DNA of 64,000 nucleotides, from NCBI RefSeq assembly GCF_016901695.1, contig NZ_JACJKS010000003.1, positions 155,204-219,203 of the forward strand. Direction: 5' to 3'. The translations under genes and the position numbers were made by a program. This stretch comes from Mordavella massiliensis. GTDB lineage: Bacteria > Bacillota > Clostridia > Lachnospirales > Lachnospiraceae. Position 1 is the stretch's first letter; every line of letters begins with the position of its first letter. The notes under the pieces are model-generated. The model was not told the origin of the DNA, ran no database searches, and saw nothing but the letters and a program-made list of their open reading frames with translations. Of this stretch, positions 43,178-51,813 are shown one piece after another.

Positions 43178-44215
43178 ATGGCTAGTGAAGATAAGAAGAA
43201 GGCGCTCGACGCCGCCATCGCAAAACTGGAGAAAGATTTCGGAAAGGGCACCGTCATGAAACTTGGCGACCCCAAGGCGCATGTCCATGTGGAGACGATC
43301 CCAACCGGCTCCCTGAGCCTGGATCTGGCCCTTGGGCTTGGCGGGGTGCCGAGAGGCCGCATCGTGGAGGTGTACGGACCTGAGTCAAGCGGTAAGACGA
43401 CAGTGGCGCTCCACATGATCGCAGAGGTGCAGAAGCGGGGCGGGATCGCCGGCTTCATCGATGCGGAGCACGCGCTGGACCCCGTCTACGCGAAGAATAT
43501 CGGCGTGGATATCGAGGAGCTCTACATCTCCCAGCCGGACAGCGGTGACCAGGCGCTGGAGATCGCGGAGACGATGGTGCGCTCCGGCGCCATGGACATT
43601 ATCGTGATCGACTCCGTAGCTGCGCTCGTGCCCCGGCAGGAGATCGAGGGAGATATGGGCGACAGCCACGTGGGCTTGCAGGCGAGACTCATGTCCCAGG
43701 CGCTGCGCAAGCTGACGCCGGTCATCAGCAAATCCAACTGCGTGGTGATCTTTATCAACCAGCTCCGCGAGAAAGTGGGCGTCATGTTCGGCAATCCGGA
43801 GACGACGACGGGTGGACGCGCCCTTAAGTTCTACGCATCCGTGCGCATGGATGTGCGGCGGACCGAGACGCTGAAGCAGGGCGGGGAGATCGTGGGGAAC
43901 CATGTCCGCGTCAAGATCGTAAAGAACAAGATCGCGCCCCCGTTTAAGGAGGCGGAATTCGATATCATGTTCGGCAAAGGCATCTCCCGGGAAGGGGATA
44001 TCCTGGATCTTGCGGCCGGCATCAATCTGGTGAACAAGAGCGGCGCCTGGTACGCCTACAACGGCGACAAGATCGGCCAGGGGCGGGAGAACGCCAAGAG
44101 CTATCTGACCGAGCACCCGGAAGTGATGGCGGAACTGGAGGCCAAAGTGAGAGCTTACTACCACATTGACGGAAGCGACGGGGATGACGGCGCCCGGACG
44201 GAAGAGGAAGAGTAG
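43178..44215 (+). CDS. recA: recombinase RecA
   Basis: RecA is the strand-exchange ATPase and LexA co-protease, about 345 residues. Walker A is GPESSGKTT (about 67-75). Walker B lies in [12 protein letters not shown] and loop L2 around [20 protein letters not shown]. The C-terminal tail is acidic ([12 protein letters not shown]). The ATG at 43178 is preferred, with AAGGAG about 11 bases upstream and the N-terminus [13 protein letters not shown]. It is regulated by a LexA box and cotranscribed with recX, which begins 1 base after its stop. Confidence 0.98.
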   Translation: MASEDKKKALDAAIAKLEKDFGKGTVMKLGDPKAHVHVETIPTGSLSLDLALGLGGVPRGRIVEVYGPESSGKTTVALHMIAEVQKRGGIAGFIDAEHALDPVYAKNIGVDIEELYISQPDSGDQALEIAETMVRSGAMDIIVIDSVAALVPRQEIEGDMGDSHVGLQARLMSQALRKLTPVISKSNCVVIFINQLREKVGVMFGNPETTTGGRALKFYASVRMDVRRTETLKQGGEIVGNHVRVKIVKNKIAPPFKEAEFDIMFGKGISREGDILDLAAGINLVNKSGAWYAYNGDKIGQGRENAKSYLTEHPEVMAELEAKVRAYYHIDGSDGDDGARTEEEE

Positions 44216-44216
44216 G

Positions 44217-44831
44217 ATGACGGTGACGCAGACAGAAGCAGCCGGAACCGGGAACAGATACAGAGTGTACCTTGACGGACAGTTCGCCTTTGTGCTCTAC
44301 AAGGGCGAACTGTCCCGCTATCATATCCGGCCTGGCAGGGAACTTGAGCCAAAGGAACTGGAAGAGATCCGCGCGCTCGTGATCAAAAGGGCGCGTCTGC
44401 GCGCCATGAAGCTGCTGGAGATATCGGACCGCTCCGAGAGCGCGCTCCGCAAAAAGCTGACCGACTCCGGGTACACGGAGGAGATTGCGGAGGACGCCGT
44501 CTCCTATGTGAAGTCCTTCGGATACATCGATGACAGGCGGCTTGCCGCCAATCTCGTGGACAGCCGGAAAGGACAGAAGAGCCGGGCAGAGCTCAAGGCA
44601 TGGCTTATGGGAAAGGGTCTGTCAAAAGAGCAGACAGAGGAGGCTCTTGCTGCGTCCTACACAGGCAGCGACGCCAGGGAAGCCATACAGCGTCTGGCGC
44701 GGAAAAGGCATTTTGATCCGGGCAGCGCGACAGCACCCGAAAAGCAGCGGTTTTGCGCCTATCTGGCGCGGAAAGGCTTCCGCTATGAGGACATCCGTCA
44801 AGTAATACAAGTTTCTGATTGGAATGCTTGA
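44217..44831 (+). CDS. recX: regulatory protein RecX
   Basis: RecX modulates RecA filaments. The 204-residue protein is made of the expected three-helix repeats: RAMKLLEISDRSESALRKKL, the GYIDDRRLAANLVDS segment and LARKGFRYEDIRQVI near the C-terminus. The N-terminal beta segment (YRVYLDGQFAFVLYKGEL) is also typical. It starts immediately after recA with GAGGAAG as ribosome binding site, so it shares SOS control. Confidence 0.9.
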   Translation: MTVTQTEAAGTGNRYRVYLDGQFAFVLYKGELSRYHIRPGRELEPKELEEIRALVIKRARLRAMKLLEISDRSESALRKKLTDSGYTEEIAEDAVSYVKSFGYIDDRRLAANLVDSRKGQKSRAELKAWLMGKGLSKEQTEEALAASYTGSDAREAIQRLARKRHFDPGSATAPEKQRFCAYLARKGFRYEDIRQVIQVSDWNA

Positions 44832-44856
44832 CATCTTTGTGAAAACAGTATAAAAT
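44828..44856 (+). promoter_or_regulatory. promoter of rny
   Basis: TTGACA (overlapping the recX stop codon) and TAAAAT are separated by 17 bases, about 48 bases before the rny start. Confidence 0.65.
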
Positions 44857-44903
44857 TTAACTGTTGTAGTTGTACAATGAAAATTTAATAAGGAGGTGCT
44901 CCT

Positions 44904-46457
44904 GTGCCGAATGTTATGATCATTGCTGTGGCAGTTGTTCTCGTGATAGCGGCGGCAGTCATCAGTCATTTCGCGACCGTGTCCAATCTGAAGAGGAACG
45001 CTGAGTCCAAGATCGGAAGCGCGGAGACAAAGGCGAGAGAGATCATTGATGACGCAGTCAAGACAGCAGAGGCCAAGAAAAAGGAATCCCTCTTGGAAAT
45101 CAAGGAAGAATCGATCAGAACAAAGAATGAGCTCGAGAAGGAAACAAAAGAAAGACGGGCGGAATTACAGCGTTATGAGAAGAGAGTCCTCTCCAAGGAG
45201 GAAGCTTTGGACAAACGGTCCGATGCGATGGAGAAACGGGAAGCAGGGTTTGCGGCAAAGGAAGAACAGCTCAGGTCCCGCGAGGCAAAAGTGGAAGAGC
45301 TGAGCAGACAAAGAGTACAGGAACTAGAAAGAATCTCAGGACTTACCTCCGAACAGGCAAAAGAATATCTGTTGAAAACTGTTGAAGATGATGTGAAGCA
45401 TGACACTGCGAAGATGATCAAGGAACTTGAGGCGCAGGCGAAGGAAGAGGCGGACAAGAAAGCGAAAGAGTATGTTGTCACAGCCATCCAGAGATGTGCC
45501 GCTGATCATGTGGCAGAGACTACGATTTCAGTCGTACAGCTTCCAAGCGATGAGATGAAGGGAAGGATCATCGGACGTGAAGGCCGCAATATCCGCACCC
45601 TTGAGACGCTCACCGGCGTGGAGCTGATCATTGACGATACGCCCGAGGCGGTCGTTTTATCCGGATTTGATCCCATCCGGCGCGAAGTCGCCAGGATCGC
45701 TCTGGAGAAGCTGATCGTGGACGGCCGTATCCATCCGGCAAGGATTGAGGAGATGGTGGAAAAGGCCCAGAAGGAAGTGGAAGCAGTGATCCGGGAAGAA
45801 GGAGAAGCCGCAGCGCTTGAAGTCGGCGTACACGGCATCCATCCCGAACTGATCCGGCTTCTGGGAAGAATGAAATTCCGGACCAGCTATGGTCAGAATG
45901 CATTGAAGCACTCCATAGAGGTGGCGCAGCTTGCAGGACTTCTCGCCGGCGAGATCGGACTGGATGTCCGCCTTGCGAAGCGGGCCGGACTCCTGCATGA
46001 CATCGGCAAATCCATCGACCACGATGTAGAGGGATCCCACATCCAGATCGGTGTGGAACTTTGCAGAAAGTACAAAGAATCCCCGCTTGTGATCAACGCG
46101 GTGGAAGCACACCACGGCGATGTGGAGCCGGAGTCGCTGATCGCGTGCATCGTACAGGCGGCTGATACGATTTCAGCGGCCAGACCGGGTGCGAGAAGAG
46201 AGACGATTGAAACATACACAAACAGATTAAAACAACTAGAGGATATCAGCAACCAGTTCAAGGGTGTTGATAAATCTTTTGCTATTCAGGCAGGTAGAGA
46301 GATTCGTATCATGGTAGTTCCAGAGCAAGTATCTGATGCAGATATGGTATTACTGGCACGAGATATTTCCAAGCAGATCGAGTACGAGCTGGAGTATCCA
46401 GGACAGATAAAGGTTAATGTCATCAGGGAATCCCGGGTGACGGACTACGCCAAATAA
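44904..46457 (+). CDS. rny: ribonuclease Y
   Basis: RNase Y is the membrane-attached endonuclease that starts mRNA decay in many Firmicutes. It has 517 residues. A single N-terminal transmembrane helix (about 3-22, [17 protein letters not shown]) is followed by a long charged coiled coil (about 30-190), a KH RNA-binding domain ([13 protein letters not shown]) and an HD domain with the HDIGK motif (about residue 366). The start is GTG with a full AAGGAGGTG ribosome binding site. Some stretches of the gene are less GC-rich than its neighbours. Confidence 0.96.
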   Translation: MPNVMIIAVAVVLVIAAAVISHFATVSNLKRNAESKIGSAETKAREIIDDAVKTAEAKKKESLLEIKEESIRTKNELEKETKERRAELQRYEKRVLSKEEALDKRSDAMEKREAGFAAKEEQLRSREAKVEELSRQRVQELERISGLTSEQAKEYLLKTVEDDVKHDTAKMIKELEAQAKEEADKKAKEYVVTAIQRCAADHVAETTISVVQLPSDEMKGRIIGREGRNIRTLETLTGVELIIDDTPEAVVLSGFDPIRREVARIALEKLIVDGRIHPARIEEMVEKAQKEVEAVIREEGEAAALEVGVHGIHPELIRLLGRMKFRTSYGQNALKHSIEVAQLAGLLAGEIGLDVRLAKRAGLLHDIGKSIDHDVEGSHIQIGVELCRKYKESPLVINAVEAHHGDVEPESLIACIVQAADTISAARPGARRETIETYTNRLKQLEDISNQFKGVDKSFAIQAGREIRIMVVPEQVSDADMVLLARDISKQIEYELEYPGQIKVNVIRESRVTDYAK

Positions 46458-46477
46458 ATGTAAACCAAAAAGCATAT

Positions 46478-46506
46478 GGCCAGCCTATTTAGAGGCTGGC
46501 CTTTTT
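46478..46506 (+). terminator. terminator of rny
   Basis: GGCCAGCC and GGCTGGCC form an 8-bp stem with an 8-base loop, followed by TTTTT. Confidence 0.85.
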
Positions 46507-46538
46507 CATGACCAGAACAGGCAGGAGGGAGAGAACAT

Positions 46539-47081
46539 ATGGCAGATGAGATAAAGAGGATTGACAGAAAGCTCGCGTACAAGGGGGCAGTGATCAATGT
46601 GTATCAGGACACGATGCAGTTTGCGGACGGGCACACGGCCCAGTGGGATTTCATACACCACGACGGGGCCGCCGCCGTGCTTCCGGTCCTTCCGGACGGC
46701 AGGATCCTGATGGTCAGGCAGTACAGGCCGGCGCTTGACCGGTATACGCTGGAGATTCCGGCCGGCAAACTGGACGATCCGAAGGAGGCAGGGATCGTGT
46801 GCGCGTCAAGAGAGCTGGAGGAGGAGTCCGGATACCGCTGCGACCATCTGGAACCCCTGCTTGTGCTCCGGACGACCGTTGCCTTCTGCAACGAGCGGAT
46901 CGAGGTGTTCGCGGCAAGGGAGCTGACCTCGTCCCGGCAGCATCTGGATGCAGACGAATCCATCGATCTGGTGCCCTGCACGCTTGCGGAACTCAAGGAG
47001 AAGATATTCGCCGGGGAGATCGAAGACTCCAAGACGGTGGCGGCCATCCTGGCCTACGCGGTCAAGTACGGCGCAAAATAG
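46539..47081 (+). CDS. Nudix hydrolase, ADP-ribose pyrophosphatase type
   Basis: This is a 180-residue Nudix enzyme with the box GKLDD...ASRELEEESGY (about 76-98, GX5EX7REUXEEXGU pattern). The YRPALDRYTLEIPAGKLD segment before it fits the NudF/ADP-ribose pyrophosphatase group. The location before a SpoIIM-like gene and a XerD-like gene matches the Bacillus nudF-spoIIM-xerD neighbourhood. The start is ATG after AGGAGGGAGAGAACAT. Confidence 0.9.
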   Translation: MADEIKRIDRKLAYKGAVINVYQDTMQFADGHTAQWDFIHHDGAAAVLPVLPDGRILMVRQYRPALDRYTLEIPAGKLDDPKEAGIVCASRELEEESGYRCDHLEPLLVLRTTVAFCNERIEVFAARELTSSRQHLDADESIDLVPCTLAELKEKIFAGEIEDSKTVAAILAYAVKYGAK

Positions 47082-47144
47082 GGAAGTCATACCCACGCCT
47101 TTTGTCAGCATATAATGCAGTATCCTGACAGAGGAGGCGATGGG

Positions 47145-47684
47145 ATGACGGCGAGAAACCGCGGGAAACTGTTTCTCGGACTGTGCCTGGCAGGTTTCCT
47201 GCCCGGCATCATTTATGCGAATACAGGCTCAAGGGAGTATATCCTGTCCATGGAGATCCTAAGCGATGCGTTTCTGGAGCAGTATGCGGACGCGGAGCGC
47301 ACAGGCGGGTTTCTCCTGTACATCCTGGCTGTGCGGGTTTCTCTGCTCGGCGGCCTTGTCCTGCTCGGGCAGGCGAGAAGGCTGCGCCGTTTTGCGGCGG
47401 GGGCTGTGCTGCTGTGGACAGGCTTCCTCGGAGGACTGTTCATGACGGCAGCTCTGATCAGACTGGGGCCGGCAGGCATTCTGTTCTGTATGGCGGCCCT
47501 CCTGCCGCAGGCGTTTTTTTACGCTGTCGGATACGGGATCATCCTGTGGTACTTCTTTTCCTGCCCGGAGGGAAGATGGAATTCTGCCAAGACGGCGGGC
47601 GTTGCCGTGGCACTCGGGACGGGCATTTTATGTGAAAGTTACTTAAATCCGATTTTTCTGAATATTTTTCTAAAAACAATTTGA
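47145..47684 (+). CDS. SpoIIM-like membrane protein
   Basis: This is a 179-residue integral membrane protein with about five hydrophobic helices. It has an N-terminal helix ending GIIYAN, and C-terminal helices containing LLPQAFFYAVGYGIILWYFF and SYLNPIFLNIFLKTI. SpoIIM (DUF95) is the scaffold of the DMP complex for peptidoglycan remodelling in engulfment. The sequence is divergent; the call leans on its place between a Nudix gene and a XerD-like gene, as in Bacillus. The ATG at 47145 has GAGGAGG seven bases upstream. Confidence 0.6.
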   Translation: MTARNRGKLFLGLCLAGFLPGIIYANTGSREYILSMEILSDAFLEQYADAERTGGFLLYILAVRVSLLGGLVLLGQARRLRRFAAGAVLLWTGFLGGLFMTAALIRLGPAGILFCMAALLPQAFFYAVGYGIILWYFFSCPEGRWNSAKTAGVAVALGTGILCESYLNPIFLNIFLKTI

Positions 47685-47709
47685 TTTTTTCGATGTTTCT
47701 TCGTATAAT
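47681..47709 (+). promoter_or_regulatory. promoter of the truncated xerD-like gene
   Basis: TTGATT (overlapping the stop of the previous gene) and TATAAT are separated by 17 bases. Confidence 0.7.
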
Positions 47710-47736
47710 TTAAACTATACGATGGGAGATAAAGAT

Positions 47737-48474
47737 ATGGAGAAAATAGTTTTAGAGTATGTAGAGTATTTAAAAGAAGTGAAGGGGATTTCTCTGAATA
47801 CAGAGATGGCATACCGGCGCGATCTGCTGAAGCTTGTCCGCTATCTCGACGAGCAGGGTGTCCGGGAGGTCAGCCAGATCACAGCGACCAATCTTAATTC
47901 CTATATGCTTCACATGGAGAAGCAGAAGCTTACAAACACGACGATCTCAAGAAATGTCGCTTCGATCCGGGGATTTTTCAACTATCTCTTCAAGAAGGAT
48001 TATATCAGAGAGGATATCTCCGAAGGGCTCACAAGCCCGAAGATCGAGCGCAGGGAGCCCAAGAGCGCATCCAAGGAGGACGTGGCAAAGGTGCTTGCAG
48101 TTCCGAACGGCAAGACGCCGAAGCTGCTCCGGGATAAGGCGATGATCGAGCTTCTCTACTCGACAGGCATCATGGTGGAGGAACTGGTGAGTCTGAAGAT
48201 CCAGGATGTGAATATGGAGATGGGGTATCTGCAGTGCCATTTCCCGACAAACCAGAACGCATATCCGATCGACAAGCAGGCTATGAAGGCCATGCGGGCT
48301 TATCTGAAGAACGGACGCGAACCGCTTCTCAAGGGACACGGCTCAGACGTGCTGTTCCCGAATATCAGCGGCCGGAAGATGAGCCGTCAGGGATTCTGGA
48401 AGATCCTGAAAGGATATGCCGCCAAGGCAGGCATCGAGGGGACGATCACTCCGAGCATGCTCCGGCATTCCTAA
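47737..48474 (+). CDS. XerD-like protein lacking the C-terminal catalytic end
   Basis: This is a 245-residue protein with a normal SAM-like core-binding domain (about 1-85) and the first part of the tyrosine recombinase catalytic domain. The first catalytic Arg is replaced by Met (YSTGIMVEEL, where G-x-R-V-x-E is expected). The usual beta-hairpin Lys is not evident (HFPTNQNAYPID). The frame stops right after the box II start TPSMLRHS, so the second His/Trp and the Tyr nucleophile are absent. A terminator follows 30 bases later, leaving no room for the missing part. The promoter and ribosome binding site are intact, so it is probably expressed but cannot recombine DNA alone. It could be a decaying gene or a non-catalytic partner. 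Confidence 0.85.
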   Translation: MEKIVLEYVEYLKEVKGISLNTEMAYRRDLLKLVRYLDEQGVREVSQITATNLNSYMLHMEKQKLTNTTISRNVASIRGFFNYLFKKDYIREDISEGLTSPKIERREPKSASKEDVAKVLAVPNGKTPKLLRDKAMIELLYSTGIMVEELVSLKIQDVNMEMGYLQCHFPTNQNAYPIDKQAMKAMRAYLKNGREPLLKGHGSDVLFPNISGRKMSRQGFWKILKGYAAKAGIEGTITPSMLRHS

Positions 48475-48504
48475 GTGGAAAATTGTATATTGTATGTAAC
48501 AGCA

Positions 48505-48531
48505 GCCGGCAGAAAATCTGCCGGCCTTTTT
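48505..48531 (+). terminator. terminator after the truncated xerD-like gene
   Basis: GCCGGCAGA and TCTGCCGGC form a perfect 9-bp stem with a 3-base loop, followed by CTTTTT. Confidence 0.85.
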
Positions 48532-48541
48532 CTGGAAAATG

Positions 48542-48579
48542 TGCGTCCGGCATCTTTTTTACAAAAAAATGTGGACGCA
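48542..48579. other. inverted repeat upstream of nfnA
   Basis: TGCGTCC pairs with GGACGCA, with additional CAT/ATG and T-run/A-run pairing inside. It sits between the preceding terminator and nfnA and may be a second terminator or a regulatory structure. Confidence 0.35.
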
Positions 48580-48644
48580 AAATGTTGCTATTTCGACTTA
48601 TTTGCATTATCATTAAAACAGTATGAATATTAGGAGGATGCAAG

Positions 48645-49532
48645 ATGTACAAGATATTGAAGGCTGAAAAACTGGCTGACAAGATCTATCTTATGGATGT
48701 GGAAGCGCCGCGCGTTGCACGCCACTGTGAACCGGGGCAGTTCGTGATCGTTAAGATGGACGAGACAGGCGAGAGGATTCCTCTGACGATCTGTGACTAC
48801 GACAGGGAGGCAGGCACCATCACGATCGTGTTCCAGACGGTGGGCGCCTCTACGGAGAAGTTCGCAGCCCTGAAGGCTGGCGATGCCTTTGAGGACTTTA
48901 CAGGACCGCTGGGATGTCCCTCCGAGTTCGTCCATGAGGATATCGAGAGCCTGAAGCAGAAGAAGATCCTGTTTGTCGGCGGAGGCGTGGGAAGCGCGCC
49001 TGTATATCCGCAGGTAAAATGGCTGAAAGAGCACGGCGTTGACGTGGACGTCATCATCGGCGCCAAGACGAAGGATATGCTGATCCTGGAGGATGAGATG
49101 AAGGCGGTTGCCGGCAACTATTATCCGTGTACGGACGACGGTACATACGGCCATGCAGGCATGGTCACGACCATGGTGGAAGAGCTGGTCAACGGGGGCA
49201 AGAAATACGACCTGTGCGTGGCCATCGGCCCGGTGATCATGATGAAATTCACCTGCCTGCTCACAAAGAAGCTGGGCATCCCGACGATCGTCAGCATGAA
49301 CCCCATCATGGTGGACGGAACCGGTATGTGCGGGGCCTGCCGTCTGCATGTGGGCGATGAGATCAAGTTCGCCTGCGTGGACGGGCCGGAGTTTGACGGA
49401 CACCTTGTGAACTTTGACGAGGCGATGAAGAGACAGCAGATGTACAAGACCCAGGAGGGCCGGGCGCTGCTGAAATTACAGGAGGGTGATACCCATCACG
49501 GCGGATGCGGAAACTGCGGAGGTGACGAATAA
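48645..49532 (+). CDS. nfnA: NADH-dependent ferredoxin:NADP+ oxidoreductase, small subunit
   Basis: This is the FAD and [2Fe-2S] subunit (295 residues) of the electron-bifurcating NfnAB complex, which couples ferredoxin and NADH oxidation to NADP+ reduction. It has a ferredoxin reductase-like FAD domain (about 1-95; GERIPLTICDYD), an NAD-binding domain (FVGGGVGSAPVYPQVKWL) and the cluster-binding cysteines around GTGMCGACRLHVGDEIKFAC (about 225-245). A GGCGNCGG tail ends the protein. nfnB overlaps the stop codon by one base. The start ATG follows TAGGAGGATGCAAG. Confidence 0.93.
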   Translation: MYKILKAEKLADKIYLMDVEAPRVARHCEPGQFVIVKMDETGERIPLTICDYDREAGTITIVFQTVGASTEKFAALKAGDAFEDFTGPLGCPSEFVHEDIESLKQKKILFVGGGVGSAPVYPQVKWLKEHGVDVDVIIGAKTKDMLILEDEMKAVAGNYYPCTDDGTYGHAGMVTTMVEELVNGGKKYDLCVAIGPVIMMKFTCLLTKKLGIPTIVSMNPIMVDGTGMCGACRLHVGDEIKFACVDGPEFDGHLVNFDEAMKRQQMYKTQEGRALLKLQEGDTHHGGCGNCGGDE

Positions 49533-50920
49533 TGGCTGATGTGTTAAAGAGAGTACCTGTAAGAGAGCAGGATCCAAAAGTCAGAGCGACAAATTTTGAC
49601 GAAGTATGTTACGGATACAACCAGGAGGAAGCGATGGAGGAAGCCTCCCGCTGCTTGAACTGCAAGAACGCGAAATGTATGCAGGGCTGCCCGGTTGCCA
49701 TCAATATACCCGGATTTATCTCCAGGATCAAGGAGGGAGATATCGAGGGCGCCTACCAGGTGATCAGCGAGTCTTCCGCCCTTCCGGCGATCTGCGGACG
49801 CGTATGTCCCCAGGAGTCCCAGTGCGAGTGCAAGTGCATCCGCAGCATCAAAGGCGAGCCGGTCTCCATCGGCAAGCTGGAGAGATTCGTGGCGGATTAC
49901 GCGCTGGAGCATGATATCATGCCCCAGAAAGCAGAGAAGATGAACGGCCACAAAGTGGCAGTCATCGGTTCCGGACCGTCCGGCCTTACCTGTGCCGGAG
50001 ATCTGGCGAAGCTTGGCTACGAGGTGACAGTATTTGAAGCCCTTCACAAGCTGGGCGGCGTGCTCGTGTACGGCATTCCGGAGTTCCGTCTTCCCAAGGA
50101 GAAGGTGGTACAGAAAGAGATCGAGAAGGTAAAAGGCCTGGGCGTAAAGTTTGAGACAAACGTGGTGATCGGCAAGTCCACCACCATCGACCAGTTGATG
50201 GAAGAGGAAGGCTTTGAGGCCGTATTTATCGGATCCGGCGCCGGACTTCCCATGTTCATGGGCATCCCGGGAGAGACGGCCAACGGCGTGTTCTCTGCCA
50301 ATGAGTATCTGACAAGAAGCAACCTGATGCGCGCTTTTGACGACTCTTATGATACGCCCATCGCGGCAGGAAAGAAAGTGGCCGTCGTAGGCGGCGGCAA
50401 CGTGGCTATGGACGCGGCAAGAACGGCTCTCCGTCTGGGAGCGGAAGTGCACGTGGTATACCGCAGGAGCGAGGCGGAACTTCCGGCCCGTGTGGAGGAA
50501 GTACACCACGCGAAAGAGGAAGGCGTGATCTTCAACCTGCTGACCAATCCAAAGGAGATCCTTGTGGACGAGAACGGCTGGGTAAAGGGCATGCGCGTGA
50601 TCCGCATGGAGCTGGGCGAGCCCGACGCATCCGGAAGAAGACGTCCGGTGGAGATTCCTGGATCTGAGTTTGAGATCGAGGTCGACACGGTCATCATGTC
50701 CCTTGGCACCTCCCCGAACCCGCTGATCGCTTCCACGACGAAAGGACTGGAGACGAACCGGAGAAAGTGCATCGTAGCCGAGGAGGAGAACGGTCAGACA
50801 TCCAAGGCATATGTGTTTGCCGGCGGAGACGCCGTGACAGGCGCAGCGACCGTTATCCTTGCCATGGGAGCCGGAAAAGCAGGAGCAAAGGGAATCCATG
50901 AGCTTCTGTCACAGAAATAG
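49532..50920 (+). CDS. nfnB: NADH-dependent ferredoxin:NADP+ oxidoreductase, large subunit
   Basis: This is the 462-residue glutamate synthase small-chain-like subunit with FAD and two [4Fe-4S] clusters. Cysteine motifs are CLNCKNAKCMQGCP (about 38-51) and CGRVCPQESQCECKC (about 89-103). FAD binding is shown by VIGSGPSGLTCAGDLA and the NADP site by VVGGGNVAMDAARTALR. With NfnA it balances NADH, NADPH and reduced ferredoxin in fermenting anaerobes. Because NfnA is the preceding gene, GltD of glutamate synthase is unlikely. Confidence 0.93.
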   Translation: MADVLKRVPVREQDPKVRATNFDEVCYGYNQEEAMEEASRCLNCKNAKCMQGCPVAINIPGFISRIKEGDIEGAYQVISESSALPAICGRVCPQESQCECKCIRSIKGEPVSIGKLERFVADYALEHDIMPQKAEKMNGHKVAVIGSGPSGLTCAGDLAKLGYEVTVFEALHKLGGVLVYGIPEFRLPKEKVVQKEIEKVKGLGVKFETNVVIGKSTTIDQLMEEEGFEAVFIGSGAGLPMFMGIPGETANGVFSANEYLTRSNLMRAFDDSYDTPIAAGKKVAVVGGGNVAMDAARTALRLGAEVHVVYRRSEAELPARVEEVHHAKEEGVIFNLLTNPKEILVDENGWVKGMRVIRMELGEPDASGRRRPVEIPGSEFEIEVDTVIMSLGTSPNPLIASTTKGLETNRRKCIVAEEENGQTSKAYVFAGGDAVTGAATVILAMGAGKAGAKGIHELLSQK

Positions 50921-50952
50921 GAAATAAAAGACTGTTAAAAGTGACATGACCA

Positions 50953-50992
50953 GGGAGAAGGAGAGGGCTTTTGCCCGGCCTTCTCCCTTTTC
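50953..50992 (+). terminator. terminator of nfnAB
   Basis: GGGAGAAGG and CCTTCTCCC form a 9-bp stem with inner GGGC/GCCC pairing, followed by TTTTC. Confidence 0.75.
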
Positions 50993-51008
50993 AGACAGGA
51001 GGAAACAG

Positions 51009-51488
51009 GTGAAGATCACCCTCATCACAGTAGGAAAGATCAAGGAGAAATACTTAAAGGACGCCATCGCAGAATACAGCAAGCGGCTTTCACGCTACTG
51101 TAAACTGGAACTTGTGGAGGTGGCAGACGAGAAGACGCCGGATCAGGCGGGCGAGACACTGGAAGAGCAGATCCGCGACAGGGAAGGGGAGCGGATCCTG
51201 AAGCAGATCCGGGAAGACATGTACGTGATCACCCTGGAGATTGGCGGAAAGATGCTCTCATCCGAGGAACTGGCGGACAAGATAGAGAAACTGGGGATTC
51301 AGGGACACAGCAGCATCGCATTCGTGATCGGCGGTTCCATCGGGCTTGGGAAAGAAGTGCTGGCGCGGTCAGACTTTGCCCTCAGTTTTTCAAAAATGAC
51401 CTTTCCCCACCAGCTCATGCGGGTCATCCTGCTTGAGCAGGTGTACAGAAGTTACAGGATCATCAATGGAGAACCATATCATAAGTGA
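51009..51488 (+). CDS. rlmH: 23S rRNA pseudouridine-1915 N3-methyltransferase
   Basis: RlmH is a SPOUT methyltransferase acting on the large ribosomal subunit. With the GTG start at 51009 it has 159 residues, the standard family length, and begins [20 protein letters not shown]. The SAM-binding knot includes [10 protein letters not shown] and ends with [13 protein letters not shown]. The GTG is preferred because CAGGAGGAAACAG precedes it; an upstream in-frame ATG would start inside the preceding terminator region. Confidence 0.95.
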   Translation: MKITLITVGKIKEKYLKDAIAEYSKRLSRYCKLELVEVADEKTPDQAGETLEEQIRDREGERILKQIREDMYVITLEIGGKMLSSEELADKIEKLGIQGHSSIAFVIGGSIGLGKEVLARSDFALSFSKMTFPHQLMRVILLEQVYRSYRIINGEPYHK

Positions 51489-51714
51489 GCGAGGTCCTTT
51501 GGCAATCTCCATAAATGAATGATCCTATGATCTGCAGATTTTATCTAAACTTCTCAGTCGCTGAGAAGTTCATCGGTTGTTGTATTTAAAAGTTTGGTAA
51601 TACTCCCGGATTTTCGAGCCGCAAATGTTGTTGGTTCCCTTTGACGATCTGTTTTTATACAAGAATATACCTCCTTAGTCGTATCGCAGTAATTGGTTAA
51701 GAATTACAGTGCGA

Positions 51715-51743
51715 TTGAAAATAGTATTATTCCATGCTAATAT
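51715..51743 (+). promoter_or_regulatory. promoter of the surface protein gene
   Basis: TTGAAA and TAATAT are separated by 17 bases. The perfect palindrome at 51754-51774 would lie just downstream of the transcription start, a position typical for a repressor site. Confidence 0.5.
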
Positions 51744-51753
51744 TGATTAAATG

Positions 51754-51774
51754 ATGACATTCACTAAATGTCAT
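51754..51774. promoter_or_regulatory. palindrome near the surface protein transcription start
   Basis: ATGACATT and AATGTCAT are perfect inverted 8-base repeats separated by five bases. It is a possible operator or 5' leader hairpin. Confidence 0.4.
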
Positions 51775-51813
51775 AAACAAATCGTTATTATATCCTTAAG
51801 GAGGGAAAAATCT

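Larger units (their letters stand above)
51489..51813. other. 325-base AT-rich intergenic region with three inverted repeats
   Basis: No gene was recognised. It contains AACTTCTCAG/CTGAGAAGTT (51548-51570), a longer interrupted stem ATCGCAGTAATT/AATTAC-AG-TGCGAT (51683-51715) and ATGACATT/AATGTCAT (51754-51774). It marks the change from GC-rich core genes to the AT-richer accessory part. Confidence 0.6.
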
